A DNA stretch of 64,000 nucleotides from Albugo candida (Eukaryota > Oomycota > Peronosporomycetes > Albuginales): contig JBDOQK010000046.1 of assembly GCA_040437565.1 (NCBI GenBank), positions 186,001 to 250,000 on the forward strand, given 5' to 3'. Made by a program: the position numbers and the translations under genes. The number at the start of each line of letters is the position of its first letter. Within the stretch, counting starts at the first letter, position 1. The notes under the pieces are model-generated. The model ran no database searches. It saw only the letters and a program-made list of their open reading frames with translations, and was not told where the DNA came from. Positions 46,201 to 58,129 of this stretch are shown in pieces.

Positions 46201-47440
46201 AAGAGCTCCAGATTCAATTTTCAAAGATAGCTATGTTTCAGTAGCTTCTGCATGAAGTTCTTAGTATAATATCTATAATTAGATATTACAATTGTCCATT
46301 TCTTCAGAAATAGATACTAAAGTGCCCGCTGAAGGCGGCCAGATTTTACGCTTTGACAGGAAAAATACTAGTAGAATCCAGAAAAACAATGCACCTTGCA
46401 AAGCCTTATAACTCGACCAAAATTATCCAATCTGAAATCTGAGCTTTTTCTTATGAAGCTCTAGGCTGTATCTATCAGATAAATTTGCTATTTTTGGCGT
46501 GCGATGATTTATGTGTGCAGAGTAGTGAATATATTAAGGCCCACAGAAGCTACAGGTAATAGGTGATGGGCACAATACTGTGCACTGTACATCAAAGTAA
46601 TGGCGAGACAGGCGACATCTCAAACGAGCAAAAGTGCAAGTTGAATAGTTTTTTTCCAATAACTAAATTCACCCCTTCCGTGATCAAGTATAACATTACC
46701 CGTCTCGACTCGATCAGAAACGAAGAAATCTGAAAGAGATGTAAAAAAATCCTCCTTGGAGTGCTGCGAGCGCCGATGTGGCATCAAACCGAATTTCCAG
46801 TAGTCTTAGACGAACGAAACTGATCTTCGTATCAGCTGAATTCGAGGAATGTTGGAGACGTCAATCAGAGTGATTGAAGGGGGTGATCGCAAACTTTTCA
46901 AGGCATTGACGTAATTAGAACGGCTCGTGGCACGACGACAAGATTGCTTGTGCTTTAGTTAGATAGTCGACGGCTCGTATGAGATACCAGTGGATCTTCC
47001 AAGCGGTTTGATGGGAGCACTATACCGAATTACTATTATAAGATTTCAAATCCAGGTTATCTAACAAGCAAAACGGTATTAAATGCACTAGTCTTCGATT
47101 GGGTGAGCTTGGTGAAGGAAGTAGCCCTTTTTGCACCCTGCCCCAAAGTTCCAAGTTATATTTGACTGAATAATGGTCATATGAAATCCTCCTTCTGTAA
47201 ACAGGTGAATAAGAATGATCCTGTTTACACCGCGCATTGAAAACCGTGCATAAAAAAGTAACAGGAAACCGTTCGCTCGTGAACTCTTGAACCTCGTTAT
47301 GTCTTAATTTTTGTTGATACGAGCTGAAGCATAAAATAATCTGTTTGGGCGATTCTCGCAGGAGTGGAGATTCTTCTGATTGCTAGCAACCGTCTCTCCT
47401 TTTGCATGAGCTTTCACTCAACGTTCCTTTGAAGCTTTAT
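46200..47440. other. No recognisable gene or repeat
   Basis: Short frames only on both strands; nothing I can assign. Confidence 0.45.
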
Positions 47441-47565
47441 AATGCCAACTGTACATTTCATTGTTGAAGCTGCACGTATTAAACCCTGGTGTTGTTACGA
47501 CAAACAGGACACAGGGGAAGCGATCTAGAACACGGTGTTTAATATCCAAAAGAAAAGGGATACAT
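47440..47565. repeat. About 110-bp direct repeat, copy 1
   Basis: The segment (TTAAACCCTGGTGTTGTTAC, GACACAGGGGAAGCGATCTA) matches 49905-50020 in the same orientation. One copy lies just outside and one just inside the element C ends, so its origin is unclear. Confidence 0.65.
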
Positions 47566-47859
47566 TGATTTAGGTCACTGCTTAATAAACACCTCCCTTT
47601 GCTATTTGTACACCCCATCCTGATTAATTGCCAATTGAAAGCCGGAAAACTTCCTCGCGTCGCGAAACTGTTCTGACGCGTAATTCCTCCTGTTACGAAT
47701 CTGTTCGAGAGCGTNNNNNNNNNNNNNNNNNNNNNNNNNNNNNNNNNNNNNNNNNNNNNNNNNNNNNNNNNNNNNNNNNNNNNNNNNNNNNNNNNNNNNN
47801 NNNNNNNNNNNNNNGGGGGGGGGGGGGGGGGACGTATAAGAGGAGCGGTCAAGGCCAGC

Positions 47860-49280
47860 GAAAAACATCTTCCATACGTACAGGTTGCCTATGGGAGGCA
47901 ACCATAGTGAGACTAGGACATCTGAAAAGTGCAGTGTGGCAACTGGATGTAGTTAACCTGCCCATCAAGGTCATAGTGCAACGGATAATCTACCCGCGTA
48001 CCCAGTTCACCGAATGTCAAGTGCAGAACAGCAGCAATCATTAGCTAACATGTCACGGGCAGGAGCAATACCAAGGGTAAGACTGACTAGTCTGCGACAA
48101 GCACACCAAGATTGTTTGGCAATTGGGAAGGACATGTATGATGTAAAACAAAAATTAGGTAGACCACAATTGTCAGCAATAACGAATATGTTGGACAATG
48201 AACACCCTGCTGACTATCTTTCACTTAGGTGCGTACCAATGCTTTGGACGGCCATCGCCCAATTGAAGCTCTTTTGAGCCTTTTGAATAAAGAGAATGTT
48301 CATCACAAGGAAAGATGTGACTACGCCGGAAGTTTACGTCGCTTGTCCATTGCAACTAAATCTAGTGAATATGTGGCAAAAGAATTCACATTTAGTTCAA
48401 TCTTTGTGATGGATTCTACTCACAAGACCAACAGGTAATGGTGCATTGTGCCGCGTTCAATCTTAAATCAGATGTTCTATTTAATATTTCTCAATTAGAT
48501 GTAAAATGCCGTTACTGCACATTGTTGGCGTTACTCCCACAAATCAGACGAATTTACTTGCCTTTTGCTTTCTATCGGAAGAGTGCGAAAATGATTATGC
48601 ATGGGCTTTAGTGGATTTCAGCATGTGTTTGAGTCAGTTCTCACTTCTGTAACTTTCTTTTCTTTTTATTTTAGTATCCAGTCAATTAGGTATTGATACT
48701 TTCTTCCGTTTGCACTGTTATAATTGATCGTGAACTCTCGTTGATGACAGCTGTGCGCCGCATTCTCCCCCACGCTGGATTAGATATATGCCTATGGCAT
48801 ATAAAAAAGAACATTCTGGCGAAGACAAAAGGTAATTTTAGTTCAAAAGAGGAATGCGATGAATTTTTTTTTGCAGAAGTGGACAAAGTTATGCTCAGAA
48901 AGAAACAAAAGATCATGCATCTGCTTAGAGAAAAATAGGAGAAAGCGTTCCTGTGACCGTCTCGCAATATGTGCAATCTACTTGGCTACCACACCGGGAA
49001 CGTTTTGTTGTGACGTGGACAAGAAGCAACGTCCATTCTGGTCACAATGCCACATCCAGGCTTGAAGGAAGTCACAGCTACTTCGAACAATGGATCGCTG
49101 TATCCACCTCCGAGATTCATGAAGTTTACAGGAAAATGGTTTTATCTGCGGAGGCGCAGTGCAGAAAAATTAGCAGATGCATTGCCTTAGAAAGTATGCA
49201 AACCCCATACGATTGCGCATCACCATTTTGGGCAAACGTTTTGCGGAAGGTGTCCAAGTACTCCTTAAGAAAGTAGGTTA
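47860..49280 (+). pseudogene. MULE transposase C (FAR1-like) with a 64-bp intron
   Basis: A DNA-binding start (VRLGHLKSAVWQLDVVN at about 47900) is followed by the open frame 48014-48277 and the MULE core: FTFSSIFVMDSTHKTN up to 48434, then after a GT..AG intron at 48435-48498 CKMPLLHIVGVTPTNQTNLL and ENDYAWAL. VCTVIIDRELSLMTAVRRIL and LDICLWHIKKNILAKTKGNF lie at 48704-48830, and VHSGHNATSRLEGSHSYFEQ at 49030-49095. The catalytic Asp residues in VMDST and IIDRE and the His in WHIKKN are present. Breaks in the N terminus and in the core make it a pseudogene, though it is the best preserved MULE core here. Confidence 0.7.
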
Positions 49281-49904
49281 CCATTCCTTTTGCTTTTGAG
49301 GATGCTATGACTACTGATGGACTTAAACTTGTTTGCTGGTCTGTTTCGTTTAGGTCCACCAGCAGTATGAGATCTCAATTTTTCCGGAAGATTTATCACC
49401 TCGAATCAGAACTTTTAGAGAAACAATGGGTCTTCCTTGCAAGCATGATTTACGCAAAGTTTTACGGACCAATTCCCTTTTAAAAATGTCTCACTTTAAC
49501 AAACACTGGTGGTTGCAGCGGCCTCGTCCAGTGGAATACAGCAAGAGGTATATGATTTTCTGAGGTGATCAGACGGTTGAAAAGGCTCCACCAGGCGATG
49601 AGTCCACACCAGCAGATCCTTTTGACTGCTGTCCTTGGTTCACTGGACAATCCCAAAACTTGTCTGGTCCAAGAACCAGCTATTCTACGTACTCGTGGAC
49701 GCCCGATAGGATCTAGATCTTCCACTAGGCGAGATCCATCTTTTGTTTAGCATGCTGAAAGTCAACCTTAACCCCAGCAGAAATGTAGCCAGTGCAAGAG
49801 AGTAGGGCATGATAGACGGACATGTCCCCAATCCTTGTCTTGTGCGTCTTTGGTATAGTTGATTCATGCATGTCCTATGTTGCGAATAAATAAAAAAAAG
49901 TTCT

Positions 49905-50020
49905 ATAAAGAACGGGGTGCTTCCAGTTTTAAACGCTGGTGCTGTTACAACAGACACGACACAAGGGAAGCGAGCTAGAATACGGTCTGTAGTTTCCAAA
50001 TGAAACGTGATGTATCGATT
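49905..50020. repeat. About 110-bp direct repeat, copy 2
   Basis: Partner of 47440-47565 (TTTAAACGCTGGTGCTGTTA, GACACAAGGGAAGCGAGCTA), directly before the second SINE copy. Confidence 0.65.
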
Positions 50021-50029
50021 TTTACTTTT

Positions 50030-50250
50030 TCTTCAGCTAGCTACGAGAATCCTCGCTACTGCCGGAGGTCGTTAGTTCGAATTCCGGCAGTGTGGGCAGC
50101 GTTTTGAGCCCACCCAAGCAATGAGCTTGGAAAATATCTGCCACCCTAGATTTGAAGTCAGACTTAAGTGATATTCACACGGTCAGGGGATCATGATAGA
50201 ATAGGGAAGGTAGCTAAAGAACCAGATAGTCAGTGTAATGAAATCCTTGA
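50030..50250 (+). mobile_element. tRNA-derived SINE, copy 2
   Basis: The body is shared with 45108-45352 (TTTGAAGTCAGACTTAAGTG, AATGAAATCCTTGACAGAG). The B box AGTTCGAATTCC at 50074-50085 is kept, while the A box is lost or degenerate. It is inserted in the right part of MULE C. Confidence 0.75.
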
Positions 50251-50469
50251 CAGAGTAAGAAAAATACAACAATGTTATGTAGTCGACGCATTTTCACATG
50301 GCCTCGACATCATTTCTTCAACATGTTCCACTTTCAATATCAGTGGCGTAGCGCGTAGTTGAAAACAGAGGTGAAACAGTTATTTACACGTTCGAACAGT
50401 TCCGCGACGCAAGGAAGTTTTCCAGGCTTTTAATTGGCTATTAATGATGGGGTGTACAAATAGCAAAGG

Positions 50470-51300
50470 TGGGGGGGGGATGTACATATAACAGCGGCCT
50501 TAAATTATGAGAATTGCTATTTACACCCACCACGTGACTTTGTAACCAATAAGATTACGCGTTATTTCCAATCAACTTTAAGCAATCAGATTACGGCGGT
50601 ATTCCCACCCCACTGTTTCAAGATATGGCTACAGTGTCACAGTCCTGCATGCCGATCGAAGGTATCTGAACTCATAGTTGCGCACCTTTTTATGATCCCA
50701 ATGATAAATCAACCATCTTTCTCATGCTTTTCCTTGTACCGCGCCGTTAGCAGACAGTAAAGTACGCATTTACGGATTGCCATCATCTGTCGTCTGAATA
50801 CTACATCTTGCGAGAAAGTTTTTGGAAGTTAAAAGTACGTTTAGTCTGAGAATTGGAATAATTACGACAGCGATCTTTGCCCGTAATTTATTCTAACAGG
50901 AGCAAAAAAAAAATCTGTAATACAATTGTAACTTGTTTAAGCTGGTGTTCAAGCGCACAGAAGCCCTACGATTATACTGTTATGGCATGAGCTATCGTTT
51001 CTAGATGTTGCACGTACCTGTTTTCAGTGGATCAAGCATCTTTATACCGCTATACCGGTTGTATGCAGCACGTTTGCGGTAGCTTTTTACAAGCAGAATT
51101 CTTTGAACTGAAAAGGGTACTATAAATTATCCATTACGGATGCGACACGGATAGCTGATTTTCAATACTCTCCGAGTAACGCCCTTCATGGCAGCTAATA
51201 TACATTCACGGTTGGTCTACCAGTCAGCACTTTTGAAAGAAGTACCGCCACTATGAAAAGGTGGGTGGAAATAGTAAAAAAGTGGGTGGAAATATCACTT
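50470..51300. other. Undefined AT-rich sequence
   Basis: No gene. Motifs such as CTATTTACACCCACC (about 50518) and, inverted, GGGTGGAAATAG (51263, 51282) hint at the ends of another small element, but I cannot define it. Confidence 0.35.
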
Positions 51301-51370
51301 CCCTAAATTATTACTCTGGCAACTTTTTCTTTTTTGAAAACAACATAAAATATTTTTACATTGCTAACTG
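51300..51370 (+). repeat. Left terminal fragment of MULE B
   Basis: The stretch TAAATTATTACTCTGGCAAC and the following GAAAACAACATAAA correspond to the left inverted end of MULE B at 32870-32940. The body resumes only at about 53735, after the copia fossil, so the retroelement appears to have landed in, or replaced, part of this MULE copy. Confidence 0.6.
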
Positions 51371-51486
51371 TTGGCAGGTGAGCGAAGATGCGGTGTCCAG
51401 GAAATTGCCAAAACTTGGGTTTTATTTTTTCGAAAAATAAAATCTTAATTAATCGTTTGAACTAAGTTCCAAGTGCGACTAGAAAC

Positions 51487-53750
51487 CTAAAACACATTGT
51501 TAAGCTCTTTCCATACTCCTTCCTTTCCGGTTGCACTTGAAGTTGTGTCATCTTCAACTTGCATTGTTCGATCCCTAAATTGCCATAACTCCCTTAGCTG
51601 AAGAAATCGTGGCGTCGAAAATGCCTTCGTCTTCAAGTCGGCCATCATCTTCGACGTATGTACGTACCTTGGTGCGATAATTTTTCTGACCATGTTAGCT
51701 CTGACAAATTTTAATCGGACGCCGATATGTTTTGCCTTGATTGAAGTAGCTTCGTTGAGAAATTGATTGATAGCCTCCTGGTTATCCATACACGATATCA
51801 TTGACTCCTTCACTTTGACTTTCAACTCGCTGAATAATTCCTTTGCTCCAAGTAATTCCTGCGATGCCTTCGATGCTGCTACAAACTCTGCTTCCATCGT
51901 CGATGATGCTACTGAGTGCTGCTTCTTGCATGACCAGCTGATAGTCATTCCATGCAAAGGGAATGCTGTACCAGATATGCTCTTTCTCGTTTCATCATCT
52001 GCTGCGTAATCAGCATCCGAAAAGGCTTCCAGAGTGACTTCTCTGGCATTCGTGCATACTTCACCACTCTGACAATTAACGACCAATCGGCTGTTGTTGG
52101 TGCATAAGTACGTCTCGTCAGCTTATGCACAGTGAAATTATAATCTGGACGCGTGCAGCGTGCAATTCACAAAAGGCTGCCCGCCAAAGACTGGAACTTC
52201 TTGATAGTTGGCTTTTTGATTGAACGCATCCCCAGGCAGTCCGAGTTTGATATTGTACTATCACTGTAGTTCTGATCGATAGGCGTGAGAACCGGATGCG
52301 CTTCATCCATTCCCATTTTCATTATTACTTCGCATATAGACGATTCCTTATCCAAATAGTATCCATCTTCATCGCTGTAGCGAACTCGCATGACCAAAAA
52401 CTTGCTGACGAGTCCGAGATTCTTGATTGAAAGACTTGAAAGACTATCAAATGTAGACTCAATTCTCGAAAAAGCTTTCCCCGTTATCAGTGTATCGTCG
52501 ACATATACTCCCAAAACCGTAATTCCTTTTGTGCCTTGGTCGTAATATAAACATGAGTCTGTTAGATTTTTTTTGAAACCTGCATCGCTAAGCTTCTCAT
52601 GCAATAGGTGACTCCGTAGACGTCCTGCATATTTCAACCCATATATGCTCTTCTGTAAGCGTAGTACCACTTGATCACGACTCGTAACACCCAGTTCGTC
52701 CAGCTTGGATGTCGATATTTCCATTCCTTGAGGCACGAGCAAATACAGGTCCAAGTTCTTTTCCGTTAAGGTCTTCACGTACGCCTTAGGTACGTCACCA
52801 TGCCTTGCTGGCATTCCTCAGATCCTTTCTAAAGGTAGTGTGATCTTTGCTGTTCCNNNNNNNNNNNNNNNNNNNNNNNNNNNNNNNNNNNNNNNNNNNN
52901 NNNNNNNNNNNNNNNNNNNNNNNNNNNNNNNNNNNNNNNNNNNNNNNNNNNNNNNNTCCCATTCGATGCTTGGTTTTCGGCCTCACTGATTTGTCTTCGC
53001 ACTCCCTCTTCTTTGCAAAAAAATGTCCCCATTTCTGTACTCAGCGCCGCCATCTGTTCGTAGAACATGAATCTTGCAATCAAATCGTTTTTCGAAGTAA
53101 GTCAAGAAGTCTTGAAACTTCATTGTTGCTTCATTCTTAGTCTTGGCCAAGAAAACCCGACAACACTTCGACTTGTAGTCGATAAAATTGACCAAATTTC
53201 GGATCCACGTCGGTCTTGAGGCGTGATCGGACCCTTCAAATCCACTGCATATTACTCCACCGATTCTTTCCGTTGGTGAGTTTATACCGGTATCTTTCCG
53301 AGTGTCTGTTCTTTGTTTGCTTGCTTTATGCGCAAGTAAGGCATTTCAGTCGCCGATGGTCATCAATCTCGATCCCTGATTCCGGAAGCTTCGCTATACG
53401 CTCAATAGTATCGTAGTTTAGATGACCAAATCGTTGATGGAAGTGTAGAAGACTTACCGTCTGCTTGTTTGCGTCATCCACGGACTCAATTGAAGAGAGT
53501 ATATCCATAACACTGGATACGCGTTCCCGGCCTTCTGTTTCGATAACGAGAACGTTTTGACCATATTCACTTCGAAGACGATCGCACTATCAGCAGTACG
53601 TCGGACTACTCTCGATCCATCTTCTCGATGCGCCAATTTGCATCCTTTAGCTTCCAACTTTCCATACCAGAAAATATTCCAAGGGAGGTGTTCCGAATGT
53701 TGCACTTCGTTCAATAGAACATTCCTCGGTAATCCGTTGACTGTTGCGCT
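51487..53750 (-). mobile_element. Ty1/copia retrotransposon fossil
   Basis: On the minus strand, in the order of the copia superfamily: GAG-pre-integrase region (HQRFGHLNYDTIERI, about 53440-53400), integrase (VLRTDGGAEYRN, about 53060), reverse transcriptase with YVDD (52.8-52.2 kb) and RNase H (SDADYAADDETRKSISGTAF; 52.0-51.5 kb). An N gap (52857-52956) lies between integrase and reverse transcriptase. The gag end and clear paired LTRs are not seen. It is broken in several places and non-functional. Its position between two parts of MULE B dates it after that MULE. Confidence 0.85.
52857..52956. other. Assembly gap without repeated flanks
   Basis: 100 N. Unlike six other gaps, the sequences on its two sides do not repeat, so it is an unresolved interior (here of the copia fossil). 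The gaps at 20462-20561, 44711-44810, 47715-47814 and 60677-60776 are of the same kind and also lie in repeats. Confidence 0.9.
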
Positions 53751-55620
53751 AAAATATATAAACGCGATGTAAAATGGAGATTGCTTGTGAAAAATGGTCA
53801 ACATAACCATAAGCAATGAAAAGATATGGCTGGGCATCCAATGGCACGAAGGCTTAATATTGATGCAAAAACTACAATTAAAAGGTGCCTTTAATCTGGA
53901 GCTAAGCCTGGCGGGGCGAGAAAAGCTCTTGAAATGCACGATTCATTAAATAGAGCTAGCATGAGGGACATCTACAATGAAAAGGTTAAGTCACGAATCA
54001 GGCTTAGAAATTTGTGTACTTGAAAGTGTTAAAATTTGATTTTATTCTAATCCTTTCACTTTCCAGGCTAAGATGCAAAATCAGTCCCTCAATGACGGAA
54101 CACAAATCGCAGCACTACTTGAGGAGCTCAAGGAAGACCATTACAGCTATCCAACCCAATGCGGCAACGAAAACAATCGGACGCACCTTTTTTGCCAATC
54201 TTATGTCTATCAAATTGAGACAACGCTTTACTTTTGTTTTCTTCTTGGAGTGCACATACAAGACAAACAAATGTAAAATACCCCTGCTCCATGCTGTTGG
54301 GTTTACTTGCCTTAATTCAACATTCTCATCATCCTCTAAATTCCTACCGAAGGAGCATCAGGAGGACTTCATCTGGTCGCTCAACCAGATCAAAAGTATC
54401 TATAATAGGATTTCCTCTCCGAAGCTCATAATCACAGATCGCGGGCTTGCGCTAGTAAGAGCTGTATAGGAAGTACTCCCAACAAGCAAGCATCTCTTTT
54501 GTCGTTGGCATATTGAAAAAATGTGCCGGCAAACTGTAAGAGTGGATTCGGAACTTCAAAAGAATTTGATGATTTATCAGAGATTGATCACATGTATGTA
54601 ATTTTATCAGTATCTGATTACAAGAACCATTCTTATAGTTGCAGAACAGCAGAAATTCTGGAACTCTTACTAGCTCATGGGAAAAGATGAAAATAAAGTA
54701 TGACACAAAGCCAGATTTATTGTTGTACTTGAAAAAGACATGGCTTGTGCACAAGAAAACGATTTGTGGCAGCATGGACATGGTTTTATCCCCACTTCGG
54801 GAATATTATACATCACGAGTCGAAGGAGCAAATGCCGCAATCAAAAGATGTTTTGAGGTCTCAACAATGGATCTAGGCGATGTAAGAGCCAAGCTAACTC
54901 ATTTCTACAGCAGCAAGAGAGGGAATTTTGGATAGCAGTTGCAGCAGCAGAAACTCGAGTTTGCCATGATCTGAATGACAAGATATATAATGGTGTAGTG
55001 CGTAAGGTGTCTCCCTTTTCTTAAGGAGGATCTAATCTGCCTGGCAACATGGAAGGAACTTGCATGTATGATTTTGTAGCATTTTATGGTCTAACCTGCA
55101 GGCACTTACTTTCCAAAAACTATCGATACCAAGGATTGAACTCCAGTGAACAAAAGAAAATGAAGGCTCAACTTATGCAGATGGCAACCCAGAGATCAAA
55201 AGCACCAAATTCCCCCATACAATAGTTCAGCAGCGAGGAAGACTAGCAGGATCATAGCAGCTTTTCTAGATTGACACTTTCATAAAACGGGACCTGTCAG
55301 CATTTGAGCATCAGAAACACGGAAAATATAGTTGCAGCGATTTCGGAAAAAATCCACCATAACAAGCGGTCTTGCACAGTTCCAGTTTCGAACTCAGATC
55401 CAGGACAAGCTTTAGCGAAAAACTAGATATTTTTCCCTCACAGAACGTTTTCAGAATACATTTTGTCTCCAGCGTTGGTGTAAAATACCAAATATCTCGA
55501 CTGAAGTTGTGGGAGCAACATTTTAGGGTGTGTTTGGATGTTATTGGTTTAGAAATGTAAAAAAAGCTGTGGGGGTAATAGTAGGGTGATGTGATTTAAA
55601 TTTAAATTAAAAATTTAAGG
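53735..55620 (+). mobile_element. Mutator-like element B, copy 2
   Basis: The segment matches copy 1 from its transposase N terminus onward. Core pieces: ECTYKTNKCKIPLLHAVGFT (about 54245-54305), EDFIWSLNQIKSIYNRISSP then LIITDRGLALVRAV (54361-54469), LFCRWHIEKMC (about 54497) and YTSRVEGANAAIKRCFEVST with MDLGDVRAKL (54810-54900). The right terminal repeat is at about 55490-55580 (GTTGTGGGAGCAACATTTTA). Several stops and frame changes make it dead. Confidence 0.72.
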
Positions 55621-55776
55621 GTACTGACATCCCGACAACTTTATTTTAATCACTTTTGGGAATCGTTATTCTGCACTCACCTTTTCTGTAATCAGCGCTA
55701 AGCCTCCATAAATTAATAGCTTAGTGTCCTCCGATTGGGTAAAATAAGTATAACAGAATAAAAAAATTAAAATTAC

Positions 55777-56526
55777 GGGAATCGTTATTCAGCCCCCACC
55801 CTCCATAAATTATTGACAATTGTAGCCTCTAATTGGTCTGAATAGATGCAACGGAAAAAAATATATATATATCACACTGTTGTCTCCTGCAACTTCAATT
55901 TACCTGTAAGCCGACGACAGCTACAATGAGCTATCCTTGCGACCATGCTTTTCGTCACCAAGTAATACCGCTGTCTGCTAATGACTTTGATCAGCAATTA
56001 TGGTTGATGCAGCCAATGCCAGTTCATATTGAGGCTAAGACCATGCCAATTAGAATTGAGATAGCATTGAAGAGGATAAATGATGAATATGGGAGTGCTT
56101 CCAATCATCGTAAGCGTGCGCTGCTAGACTATATCGTGGCAGTCCCAAAGACAGTAATTCGCGATCCTGTGCACGTGCGCACGCGAGGTAAGCCATCGAT
56201 CTCAACGCAGCGAGTGAGCTCGAAGTTTGAGCATCTTAGCGCTGCTTTGGCTGCTCCTGTGCATCGCCGGAGATGTCGAAAATGCCAAAAGACAGGTCAC
56301 AATGCTAGAACCTGACGTAAAGAAGCAACAGCAGCACCAACAGTACCAGCGACAATGTAGCTGTGGATTTAGATAGAGACTTAGATTAAGTTGTACAAAA
56401 TATACAGAAACCGAAGTTTTTTTTAGATTTTATTGTTTTCATTTCGTTGCATTTATTCAGATCAAATAGAGGCCACGATTTTCAAAAATTTATGAAGGGT
56501 GGGGGCTGATTAACGATTCCCGTAAT
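55777..56526 (+). mobile_element. Element Z, inner nested copy with knuckle gene
   Basis: Inner inverted ends at about 55777-55850 (ACGGGAATCGTTATTCAGCC) and 56440-56526 (GGCTGATTAACGATTCCCGT) frame the short reading frame. The flanks on both sides are similar AT-rich runs (AAAATT and AATTTAATTTTT). One Z element has therefore landed inside another. Confidence 0.75.
55926..56315 (+). CDS. Zinc-knuckle C-terminal domain of a MULE-type transposase (deletion derivative)
   Basis: 129 codons from ATG 55926. The N-terminal part (MSYPCDHAFRHQVIPLSAND) is unknown to me; residues 78-110 (IRDPVHVRTRGKPS) and the end CRKCQKTGHNART look like the tail of MULE transposases, where a CCHC zinc knuckle follows basic 'KTRGRP' sequences. 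The last ligand Cys codon is a TGA here (TGC in the copy near 465), which ends the frame just before it. No catalytic core is present, so the element would have depended on a partner. Whether the short protein is made is unknown. Confidence 0.5.
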   Translation: MSYPCDHAFRHQVIPLSANDFDQQLWLMQPMPVHIEAKTMPIRIEIALKRINDEYGSASNHRKRALLDYIVAVPKTVIRDPVHVRTRGKPSISTQRVSSKFEHLSAALAAPVHRRRCRKCQKTGHNART

Positions 56527-58129
56527 TTAATTTTTTTTATTCTCTTATATTTGTTTAAACCAATCGAAGGCCACAATTGCCATAAATTTGTGGAGGCTAA
56601 GTGCTGATTACAGAAAAGGTGAGTGCTGAATAACGATAACCTTATTGTAAATTACACCATGCCGACTTAAATCATTATTCCCACAACTTCTTTGTAACAA
56701 TAAATAATGGGTATGGTGCAACTCCCCTATAATCAACAGTTTTTTGACCAAAGTTCAAAGTCTATCAGACACCTGATTGGAAACCTTAGTTTTAATTTTT
56801 CTTGCACCAAACGATAGCTTTTAGAGTGATCAACTTTTCGTGGCATTCAGATTGTGCATATCTTTTTTTAAGGTGCTGATACGCCTGAAGTTTGACCTTT
56901 TTGCATGTCTTCCTAAGATCGGCAGTATTTGGGTTACCCCGTGTGAAATATCGTACGCTGTGCGATTTAATTTTCCGCGGCTGCAATGAATAGAAAACAA
57001 GGCAGGCAAGGTATTCAAACAAAATAGGAATGTAGATGTACGGTTTTTGGCCTAGGATGAGAGGAAATAGGGCATGGGAGGTAAAGAAACAAACGAGGAA
57101 TAGCGATGTACATGTGGCAGTGTCATAAGGAAATCCAAAAAAATGCTCCAACACAGAGACCTGGCAACACATCGATATGCCTGCAGAAAGAAATCGTTGA
57201 CGCATAAATGTCGGTGCGGATTCATCTTCCGTCTGTCCTGTCCCGCTCATCCTTCTCCGCCTCAACGCCATCCTTGCCTTTTCCATACATTTCCATGTAT
57301 CGCAAGCATATTCGACGCGTTTCCGAATCTCCTACATGCTCAATCCATCGAGGATACCAGGGAGCCTCTTACCAAGCGAAGTGAAATCATAATTACATCG
57401 GTTCCGCTGCCCTTTTGGTGACCCCCCAGCACCTCTCGATGAAGTTGCACTCACAGTGGAATTCGGCGTAATATTCAATAATTTGTCCTGCCTGCTTTAC
57501 CTCCATCTCCAGGGTTGACTTCTGCTCAGCAAAATCAGGCTGGTCCATCAAGGCATGCCTCCAGCATCAGTTATTTGCTGGAGTCAATGCCTCAGGATGA
57601 CAATCCAGATTCTAATTTACGTTGGGAGGAGGCCCAATCCCTCATTCCTTCAGCATCTGTCAAATACCAGCGGCAGTGGTGAGATCGCATCAGTGAGATC
57701 TTGAAAGAACAGAGATGAAAGCTTACCATCTCGATGCCCTTCAAGTAATTCTCTCCACTGTAGGTAGACCACATGGATTGCCAGATTTTTTGGTAATCGA
57801 TGAAGCATCATTCAACTGTGTACTGGTATGTTTTCTCCTTCTTGGGCTTGGGAGTCATGCTGCTAGGCACCAGAGCGTTGAGAGCAACCGCGTTATGGTT
57901 GGAGGATTGGTGGAACTAAAAATCAATTTTCAGTTCCAGCTAGTGATGTGAAGCAACAAATCTGAAAAAACCCACCAATACATCCTGGATGAAGATATTT
58001 GAAAATGAAGGTGGCCTTCTCGTTGACCTGCTTCACCATGTCTTCACTTTTCCGCTAGCCATCTCTGTTCTTGTCTGCCTTGATGATCTCTCTGGCTGAT
58101 GGTGAAGTTAGCCCATTCTCTCTCACTTG

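Larger units (their letters stand above)
47590..50465 (+). mobile_element. Mutator-like element C
   Basis: Inverted ends of at least 80 bp lie at about 47590-47680 and 50375-50465 (CCTTTGCTATTTGTACACCC and, inverted, AAACTGTTC with AAAACTTCCTCGCGTCGCG). A MULE transposase gene lies between them, and a SINE copy is inserted near the right end. The N gap 47715-47814, followed by a run of 16 G, lies just inside the left end. Confidence 0.7.
55656..56640 (+). mobile_element. Element Z (MULE derivative), outer copy
   Basis: Inverted ends of about 50 bp: left from about 55660 (CGTTATTCTGCACTCACCTT), right ending about 56636 (AAGGTGAGTGCTGAATAACG). They resemble the 3' end of the element at 1-690. 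A second, inner pair of ends lies inside it (see next entry). Confidence 0.75.
55622..56711. mobile_element. Fragment of a MULE-B-like end, interrupted by element Z
   Basis: At 55622-55655 a B-type terminus is readable (GGGTACTGACATCCCGACAAC). It continues after element Z at 56643-56710 (TTAAATCATTATTCCCACAA), matching the order of the intact derivative at 61.73-62.47 kb. So element Z was inserted into this end. Confidence 0.6.

Noticed and set aside
47815-47830. G-run as a quadruplex or telomere-like signal
   Set aside because: It is a simple homopolymer at a gap edge, a usual sequencing break point.
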